Assembly (NCBI GenBank): GCA_030429045.1
Contig: JAUIEA010000002.1
Location: forward strand, 1 to 64,000
DNA length: 64,000 nt
Direction: 5' to 3'
DNA from: Bacteroidia bacterium
GTDB taxonomy: Bacteria; Bacteroidota; Bacteroidia; Chitinophagales; Saprospiraceae
Shown here one piece after another: positions 57,259 to 64,000 of the stretch. How positions within the stretch are numbered: the first letter of the stretch is position 1; each line of letters opens with the position of its first letter. The position numbers and the translations under genes are program-made. A model generated the notes under the pieces. It had not been told where the DNA came from and ran no database searches. It saw nothing but the letters and a program-made list of their open reading frames with translations.

Positions 57259-59589
57259 ATGTTAAGACCCCTACTACTGGTCCTCTGCCTGGGCTTTCTC
57301 CATTTGTCCCCGGCACAGGAATCCCGGACCTATACCATCTCCGGCACGCTGGAAGATGCCGACTCCAGGGAGATGCTTCTCGGCGCCACAGTGTTTGACC
57401 AGAACAGCGGCACCGGAACCGTGTCCAATACCTATGGCTTTTTCAGCCTGACGATCCCTGCTGGCACATCTGAACTGGTCTTTTCCTACATCGGATATAC
57501 ACCGGTGACCCTGTCCATCGACCTGCAGAAAGACACGACCATGGTGATCCGGCTCCGGGCGGGCACCCAGCTGGAAGCGGTAGAGGTCAAGGCTGATCGA
57601 CTGGAGAAAAATGTCCAACGCAGTCAGATGAGCACCGTAGATGTGCCGGTCGAATTCATCAAGAAGGTGCCCGCTCTCCTGGGAGAGGTCGACGTGCTCA
57701 AGGTCATTCAATTGCTTCCCGGGGTGCAGTCCGGCGGGGAGGGGCAAAGCGGCTTCTATGTACGTGGCGGGGGACCGGATCAAAACCTCATCCTGCTGGA
57801 CGGGGTGCCCGTCTATAATGCCAGTCACCTCTTCGGATTTTTCTCGGTCTTCAACGCCGAGGCGGTCAAGGATGTCACCCTGATCAAGGGTGGATTCCCG
57901 GCCCGATATGGGGGTCGGCTTTCCTCCGTCCTGGACATTACCCTGAAGGAGGGCAACATGCAGGAATTCCACTCGGCTCTTTCACTGGGTTTGATCGCCT
58001 CCAGTGCCATGGTCGAAGGGCCCATTATCAAGGACAAGGTGTCGTTCATCCTCACGGGACGACGCACCTATATCGATCTGTTGATCCGCCCCTTTCTATC
58101 TGCAGAGGATGGGACAAGTGGCTATTATTTTCATGACATCAACGGGAAGATCAACTGGCGGATCAGCGACCGAGACCGGGTCTACCTGTCCATGTATACC
58201 GGCCGGGATAAATTCTATTACCGATATGAGGAGAAGAACTACCAACCGAAATATGAGGAGGAAGCTTCCTTCGGGTGGGGAAACCTGACCACGGCCTTGC
58301 GCTGGAATCATGTGTGGACCAAGAATCTGTTCAGCAACACCACCCTGACTCTGTCGGATTATGCCTTTGACACGGACAATCAGTACAAGGAAACTTCCGG
58401 GTCCACATTGGTCTCCGAACAAAAGCTGGCCTATACATCCGGTATTCGCGACTGGGCCGGGCGAATCGATTTCGATTATTTGCCGGTGCCCAAACACTAT
58501 ATCCGATTCGGGGCAGGAGCGATTGCCCATACCTTTGACCCTGGCGTCTTTGACCTGCTGAATTTCAGTGACGGTGACCGGATCAGCACACAGATCGGCC
58601 AGCCTAAGATCACCGCTGCCGAGTGGTTTGCTTATGGTGAAGATGATGCCGAGCTACTCCCGGCCCTGAAGGTCAATTATGGCCTCCATCTGAGTGGCTT
58701 CCAGGTCGAGGACAAACATTATATCAGTCTTCAGCCCCGGATCTCTGCCCGCTATCTCTTGCGTGATGACCTCTCTGTCAAAGCATCCTTTAGTACGATG
58801 CGGCAATACATCAATCTGTTGTCCAATGAGAGCATCGGGCTTCCTACGGATCTCTGGCTGCCGGCGACCGACCGGGTCAAGCCCCAGGATGCCTGGCAGG
58901 TTGCCGTGGGTGCTGCCTATGACTGGAAAGAATATGAACTGAGTGTCGAAGGCTATTACAAGGATATGGACAACCTCCTGTCCTATACAGAAGGATCCAG
59001 CTTCTTTTCGTTTACCAACTGGCAGAACAGGGTCACCCAGGGATCCGGTGACAGTTATGGTGGCGAAGTGTTTCTCCAGAAAAAAAGAGGGACCTGGACC
59101 GGTTGGATCGGATATACGTTATCCAGAAGTAACCGGCAATTTGATGAACTCAATTTTGGCCGGAAGTTTCCGTATAAATATGACCGGAGGCATGATTTCG
59201 AAATCGTTGTCAATTATAAAAAAAGTGACAAATTCGATATCGGTCTAACCTGGGTATTTGGCACCGGAAATGCGATATCGCTTGCCGCAGAATCCTATTA
59301 TTACGCCCCTCCGGGATCCAACCCCAATTCGTTCTACCGCTATTATATCGAGCATTTTGAAGATCGAAACAACTTCCGGATGCCCTCCTATCACCGCGGA
59401 GATATCGGCTTCAACTTTCACCGGATCCGACCGCATTATCAGCGGACGATATCCTTCGGTGCATATAATGTCTACAATCGAAAAAATCCCTTCTTTGTCT
59501 TTACGGAGGAAACCAACAATCAGGTCCAGTTGAAACAAGCCAGCCTGTTTCCCATCATTCCGTTTATCTCCTACAATATCAAATTCTGA
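57259..59589 (+). CDS. TonB-dependent receptor with carboxypeptidase-like regulatory N-terminal domain
   Basis: SGTLEDADSREMLLGATVFDQNSGTGTVSNTYGFFSLTIP; VKVIQLLPGVQSGGEGQSGFYVRGGGPDQNLILLDGVPVYN plug. Confidence 0.94.
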   Translation: MLRPLLLVLCLGFLHLSPAQESRTYTISGTLEDADSREMLLGATVFDQNSGTGTVSNTYGFFSLTIPAGTSELVFSYIGYTPVTLSIDLQKDTTMVIRLRAGTQLEAVEVKADRLEKNVQRSQMSTVDVPVEFIKKVPALLGEVDVLKVIQLLPGVQSGGEGQSGFYVRGGGPDQNLILLDGVPVYNASHLFGFFSVFNAEAVKDVTLIKGGFPARYGGRLSSVLDITLKEGNMQEFHSALSLGLIASSAMVEGPIIKDKVSFILTGRRTYIDLLIRPFLSAEDGTSGYYFHDINGKINWRISDRDRVYLSMYTGRDKFYYRYEEKNYQPKYEEEASFGWGNLTTALRWNHVWTKNLFSNTTLTLSDYAFDTDNQYKETSGSTLVSEQKLAYTSGIRDWAGRIDFDYLPVPKHYIRFGAGAIAHTFDPGVFDLLNFSDGDRISTQIGQPKITAAEWFAYGEDDAELLPALKVNYGLHLSGFQVEDKHYISLQPRISARYLLRDDLSVKASFSTMRQYINLLSNESIGLPTDLWLPATDRVKPQDAWQVAVGAAYDWKEYELSVEGYYKDMDNLLSYTEGSSFFSFTNWQNRVTQGSGDSYGGEVFLQKKRGTWTGWIGYTLSRSNRQFDELNFGRKFPYKYDRRHDFEIVVNYKKSDKFDIGLTWVFGTGNAISLAAESYYYAPPGSNPNSFYRYYIEHFEDRNNFRMPSYHRGDIGFNFHRIRPHYQRTISFGAYNVYNRKNPFFVFTEETNNQVQLKQASLFPIIPFISYNIKF

Positions 59590-59592
59590 CCC

Positions 59593-60462
59593 ATGTTACG
59601 CACGATATCTCTCCTCCTGTTTTCAGCATTGATCTTCTCGGGCTGTGAAGATGCATTTACCACTGTGATCGATGCCGATCCACCACCCTTTACCCGAAAA
59701 ATGGTGGTCCACAGTTACTGCGAAGACACCCCGGACACTCCGCAGAAACTCTATCTAGAAACCAACCGGAATATTTTTGATGCACAAGATCAGAGTCTGC
59801 CGATCACGGATGCCACGATCGAGATCCTGGAAGATGGTCTGGTTGTGGGGCAATTTGTGCATGGTATCTCTCCTGCTCAAAATGAGTATGTCACCTCCCA
59901 GGATAACCTGTTCTCAAAAGTGGGTGCAGAGTACATGATCCGCTTACGTGCGCCGGGTATACCAGATGCAGAATCACGCCAGTTCCTCCCGGCTCCAGTC
60001 CAGATAGCAGACGCCTTGTATGTAGAAGATCTTGCCGTTGATGAAGATGGCGATCGGGTCAATGGGTTCAAGGTGACATTTTCAGACTTGCCTGAAGAGG
60101 GGAATTATTTCCTGTTGGAATGTTATGACCTGTCCATCCCGGATTATCGCCTTCCGCTGGAGAGCACCGACCCGTATGTCCGAGCCTTGGGAGATGGGTT
60201 TATATTGATTTCGGATGCCGGGAATAATGGTTTTGATCAGGCATTCGAAATGTACGCCTATCAGGCCAATGCCTCAGGCGATTATGAATTTATCCTTTAT
60301 CATATCTCCAGGGATCTCTATCAATACCTGTTGAGCATTGACAAGCATATTAACAATGACATCGACTTTTTCAGCGAACCGAGCTTTGTCAGTAGCAATA
60401 TCGAAAACGGCCTGGGTATTTTTTCGCTGTCGAGCAAGACCCGGAAAGAGGTGCGGAAGTGA
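59593..60462 (+). CDS. DUF4249 family lipoprotein
   Basis: Lipobox LIFSGC; placed directly after a TonB receptor; fold-typical beta domain. Confidence 0.8.
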   Translation: MLRTISLLLFSALIFSGCEDAFTTVIDADPPPFTRKMVVHSYCEDTPDTPQKLYLETNRNIFDAQDQSLPITDATIEILEDGLVVGQFVHGISPAQNEYVTSQDNLFSKVGAEYMIRLRAPGIPDAESRQFLPAPVQIADALYVEDLAVDEDGDRVNGFKVTFSDLPEEGNYFLLECYDLSIPDYRLPLESTDPYVRALGDGFILISDAGNNGFDQAFEMYAYQANASGDYEFILYHISRDLYQYLLSIDKHINNDIDFFSEPSFVSSNIENGLGIFSLSSKTRKEVRK

Positions 60463-60614
60463 GGATTGAGTTGAGGAGTTGAGGAGAAAAATAATTTATC
60501 CAGGGTAAATCGTGATTATTGAACTTTGTTTTCACCTTGGGCCTTTTACCCTTTACCTATTACCCATTACCTTTTACCTTTTACCTCATTATTCAATTGC
60601 TGAATGAATGACCG

Positions 60615-61223
60615 CTAACTCTTTTTTCCAATAAAGCGGATCACCTGACCAAGGCCAGAATGATAGGTGCCTTCCTGCAGCATCACCTCTTTTTCTTCCA
60701 GGACAGAAAATTCTATTCCGGGAAATTCAGTTGGTATCTGGTCCAGTGCATAAAGTAGTGCCGAATCTTTGGGTCCACCGGAGCCATGCTCCTGCTGGTA
60801 GTGCAGCTGACCGATGCTGAAACATTCAAAGATGACATAGCCACCCGGTTTTAACCACTTGATCCAATTTGGAAACAACTGTCGCCGGAGGGCTTCAGGG
60901 AAATGAGAGAAGATCAACGCTATGGCATCCAGGGATGATGCCGGATAATGGACCTCTCCTGCATCGGCAACCTGATAGTTGATCTGCACACCATTTTTCC
61001 GGGCCAATTGTTCGGCTTTTCGTTTGCCTTCCTCACTGTAATCAAATGCTTCGACCTCCCATCCACATTGGGCCGCATAAACGGCATTGCGCCCTTCCCC
61101 TTCGGCCGGAAACAGGATCTTCCCGGGTGGAAGTCCACCCAGACATTCTCTGAGCCATTCATTGGGTGATTCACCGTAAACGTATTCTTCCTGACTGTAT
61201 CGATCGTTCCAGAAGGATTGCAT
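60615..61223 (-). CDS. Class I SAM-dependent methyltransferase (TehB-like)
   Basis: FWNDRYSQEEYVYGESPNEWL, LFPAEGEGRNAVYAAQCGWEVEAFDYSEEGKRKAEQLA. Confidence 0.9.
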   Translation of the reverse strand: MQSFWNDRYSQEEYVYGESPNEWLRECLGGLPPGKILFPAEGEGRNAVYAAQCGWEVEAFDYSEEGKRKAEQLARKNGVQINYQVADAGEVHYPASSLDAIALIFSHFPEALRRQLFPNWIKWLKPGGYVIFECFSIGQLHYQQEHGSGGPKDSALLYALDQIPTEFPGIEFSVLEEKEVMLQEGTYHSGLGQVIRFIGKKS

Positions 61224-61379
61224 GGAGGTGAGGAGTTAAGGAGTTAGGAGGTTATGAGGTTATGAGGTTATGAGGTTATGAGGAAATAGTGGTACTGGAT
61301 GAACTGGTCGTTAGAATTCAAGGCCGTTTTCATATTAGGCCCAATACCTTTTGCCCATTACCTTTTACCACCCTTCATC

Positions 61380-63413
61380 CTATGTCCCGGGAAAACGGGA
61401 TTTCAATTCCTTTTTCAAGGCTGCGGCCTCGTCCCGGTATTGGGCAGCGGACATGAAGTCATATTCCTTGGCGGCGGCTTTCATCCGGTCTTCCGTTTCC
61501 TTGATCATTTTTTCGATCTGGTCCCGGGTGGCATGCTGGACGATAGGATCGGCGGCCACGCTGGGCGCTTCCGGCTCCAGGTAGGCGTTGTGTTTCTTGC
61601 CCCGAATATCCAGGATAGACTTTTGGGCCAGGATCTCCTCCTTGGTTCGCAAAATGGTCTGGGGTGTAATGCCGTGTTCTTCGTTGTAGGCCATCTGGAT
61701 GGTCCGGCGGCGGTTGGTTTCACCAATGGTTTTTTCCATGGATTCAGTCATTTTATCAGCATAAAAAATGACCAGTCCATTGGCATTTCGGGCGGCCCTT
61801 CCGGCTGTCTGGGTCAGGGAGCGATCATTCCTGAGGAAGCCTTCCTTATCCGCATCCAGGATCGCCACCAGGCTCACTTCGGGCAGGTCGAGGCCTTCCC
61901 TCAGCAGGTTCACCCCGATCAGTACGTCAAAATCTCCGATACGCAGATCACGAAGGATCTCCACCCGTTCCATGGTATCCACCTCGGAGTGGATATACCG
62001 GCACCGGATATCCAGTTTGAGCATATAGGCACTCAATTCCTCCGCCATGCGTTTGGTCAGGGTGGTTACCAGGGTGCGTTCATTCCTGGCAGTTCGCTGG
62101 TTGATCTCATCCAGGAGATCATCGATCTGATTGAAACTCGGACGCACCTCGATGGGCGGATCCAGCAATCCGGTAGGACGGATCAGCTGCTCGACGATGA
62201 CGCCACCGGTGGCCTCCAGTTCATAATCGCCGGGAGTGGCACTGACGTACACGACCTGATTGACGATCCCTTCAAATTCTTCGAAGCTGAGGGGCCGGTT
62301 GTCCAGTGCCGAGGCCAGGCGAAAACCATAGTTGACCAGGTTGATCTTGCGGGCCCGGTCCCCGCCCCACATACCCCGTACCTGGGGCACTGTCACATGG
62401 CTCTCATCGATGATCATCAGATAATCCTCCGGGAAATAATCGAGCAGGCAGAAGGGACGCGTGCCCGGCTCACGGCCATCAAAAAACCGGCTGTAGTTTT
62501 CCACGCCGCTGCAATACCCGAGCTCCCGCATCATTTCCAGATCGAAGCTCACCCGCTCCTTGATCCGGCGCGCTTCCAGAAGGCGACCTTCCTTCAGGAA
62601 ATACTTCTCCTGGGCATGCAGTTCGTCTTCGATATCCCGAATGATGGAGTGGATCCGTTGCTTGGGGGCCACGTACAGGTTGGCCGGAAAGATGGCCGCA
62701 TGTTCGATGGCCTCGATCTTCTTACCGGATTCGATCTCCAGAGTCTCAATGGATTCGATCTCGTCGCCAAAGAAGGTGATCCGATATCCATAATCCACAT
62801 AGGGGAGATTGATGTCCACCGTATCCCCTTTGACCCGGAAGGTTCCCCGTTCGAGCGTGGTTTCCGTCCGGCTGTACAAGGCCTCGACCAGACTGTAGAG
62901 GAAGGCATTGCGGCTGACCACCATCCCCTTGTACAGGCGGATGATCCCCGCCTTGTAGTCCTCTGGATTCCCCATACCATAGATGCAGGAAACGGAAGCG
63001 ACGATGATCACATCACGCCGGCCGGACAACAGGGAGGAGGTGGCGCGCAATCGAAGTTTGTCGACCTCTGAATTGATGGACAGGTCCTTTTCGATAAAGG
63101 TGTCCGATACGGACATATAGGCCTCGGGCTGGTAATAATCGTAGTAGGAGACGAAATATTCCACAGCATTATCCGGAAAGAATTCCCGGAACTCGCCGTA
63201 CAGTTGAGCGGTCAGGGTCTTGTTGTGGGTGAGGACCAGGGTGGGCTTGTTCAGCTGGGCGATCACATTGGCGACCGTGAAGGTCTTCCCGGATCCGGTC
63301 ACCCCGAGCAGAACCTGCCCGGGTTCGCCGGCGTTGACGCCATCCACCAGTTGCTGAATGGCCTGCGGTTGATCACCGGTCGGAGAAAAGCGGGATTCTA
63401 ATTTGAAGGACAT
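61380..63413 (-). CDS. uvrB: Excinuclease ABC subunit B
   Basis: SFKLESRFSPTGDQPQAIQQLVDG, LLGVTGSGKTFTVANVIA, YYDYYQPEAYMSVSDTFIEKD, GVNLLREGLDLPEVSLVAILDADKEGFLR. Confidence 0.97.
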   Translation of the reverse strand: MSFKLESRFSPTGDQPQAIQQLVDGVNAGEPGQVLLGVTGSGKTFTVANVIAQLNKPTLVLTHNKTLTAQLYGEFREFFPDNAVEYFVSYYDYYQPEAYMSVSDTFIEKDLSINSEVDKLRLRATSSLLSGRRDVIIVASVSCIYGMGNPEDYKAGIIRLYKGMVVSRNAFLYSLVEALYSRTETTLERGTFRVKGDTVDINLPYVDYGYRITFFGDEIESIETLEIESGKKIEAIEHAAIFPANLYVAPKQRIHSIIRDIEDELHAQEKYFLKEGRLLEARRIKERVSFDLEMMRELGYCSGVENYSRFFDGREPGTRPFCLLDYFPEDYLMIIDESHVTVPQVRGMWGGDRARKINLVNYGFRLASALDNRPLSFEEFEGIVNQVVYVSATPGDYELEATGGVIVEQLIRPTGLLDPPIEVRPSFNQIDDLLDEINQRTARNERTLVTTLTKRMAEELSAYMLKLDIRCRYIHSEVDTMERVEILRDLRIGDFDVLIGVNLLREGLDLPEVSLVAILDADKEGFLRNDRSLTQTAGRAARNANGLVIFYADKMTESMEKTIGETNRRRTIQMAYNEEHGITPQTILRTKEEILAQKSILDIRGKKHNAYLEPEAPSVAADPIVQHATRDQIEKMIKETEDRMKAAAKEYDFMSAAQYRDEAAALKKELKSRFPGT

Positions 63414-63492
63414 GAGGTAAAGATAAGGCGCATTGGTGCTAGAAACGTGTCCAAACGATGAACGTTCATCCGGTTCCATATGTTTGCTCCCC

Positions 63493-64000
63493 ATGATCCT
63501 TCATCACAAGATCCAGGGCCACGGCGATCCGTTGGTCATCCTGCACGGCCTGTTTGGCACGTCGGACAACTGGGCGACTCTGGCCCGGCGCTGGGCCGAT
63601 CATTTCACCGTTGTCACTGTAGACCTGCGGAATCACGGGCGGTCCTTCCATGCCGATGAGATGAACTATCCGGTGATGGTCGAGGATGTGGTCCGGCTGA
63701 TGGAGCAGGAGTGGATCCACAAGGCCCATATCCTGGGCCATTCCATGGGCGGCAAGGTGGCCATGCATCTCGCCCATGCTCACCCCGACCTGGTCGATCA
63801 GTTGCTCGTGGCAGACATCGGCACCAAAGACTATCCGGGTGGCCATGAAACCATCCTGGATACCTTGAATGCCCTGCCTCTTGATCAGCTGGACAGTCGA
63901 ACGGATGCTGAAGCGTTTCTGCGGCGCAATATCCATCAGGACAGCGTAGTGCAATTCCTGCTCAAGAACCTGGCCCGCGACGGGCAGAATGGATTTCGCT
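63493..64000 (+). CDS. Alpha/beta hydrolase (YbfF-like), truncated by window end
   Basis: Manual translation MILHHKIQGHGDPLVILHGLFGTSDNWATLARRWADHFTVVTVDLRNHGRSFHADEMNY...HILGHSMGGKVAMHLA; absent from the supplied ORF track. Confidence 0.9.
   Translation, partial: MILHHKIQGHGDPLVILHGLFGTSDNWATLARRWADHFTVVTVDLRNHGRSFHADEMNYPVMVEDVVRLMEQEWIHKAHILGHSMGGKVAMHLAHAHPDLVDQLLVADIGTKDYPGGHETILDTLNALPLDQLDSRTDAEAFLRRNIHQDSVVQFLLKNLARDGQNGFR

Noticed and set aside
61248-61290. gaggttat tandem array considered as CRISPR-like
   Set aside because: 8-nt unit without spacers; a microsatellite-like tract.
61299-63071. 590-aa forward ORF opposite uvrB
   Set aside because: Antisense shadow of a highly conserved gene; no domain in the translation.

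Overview
This 64 kb window looks like a Bacteroidota chromosome, possibly Saprospirales-like. That is inferred from type IX secretion (T9SS) type A and type B C-terminal domains, a TonB receptor/DUF4249 pair, CusA-CusC fusion style and TAnnTTTG-like promoters. Most of it is ordinary chromosome: gltX, polysaccharide deacetylase, serpin, M49-like peptidase, divergent PiT and Na/Pi phosphate transporters, BNR-repeat protein, sulfatase, a B12-type radical SAM protein, a two-gene NAD-dependent formate dehydrogenase, an RND heavy-metal efflux operon, a six-hairpin glycosidase, APC permease, uvrB, and a truncated alpha/beta hydrolase at the right edge that the ORF track misses. An AT-rich accessory stretch lies at about 23.9-29.6 kb and an IS110-family element at about 33.2-34.5 kb. 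The most interesting signals are: (1) a GNAT gene that looks like a solitary integron cassette, with a folded attC-like site directly after its stop and a cassette start exactly complementary to the attC 5' arm, with no integrase in the window; (2) a mosaic array of intergenic hairpins (15.38-15.90 kb) with compensatory stem changes, one 81-bp module of which recurs inverted at 34.85 kb; (3) several intergenic 7-8 nt quasi-periodic tracts; (4) an IS110 element with a plausible bridge-RNA region; (5) frameshifted or decayed genes, including a Na/Pi cotransporter broken in its GENIGTT motif and a YCII/sigma-factor relic. All family calls come from reading the translations. No searches were run.
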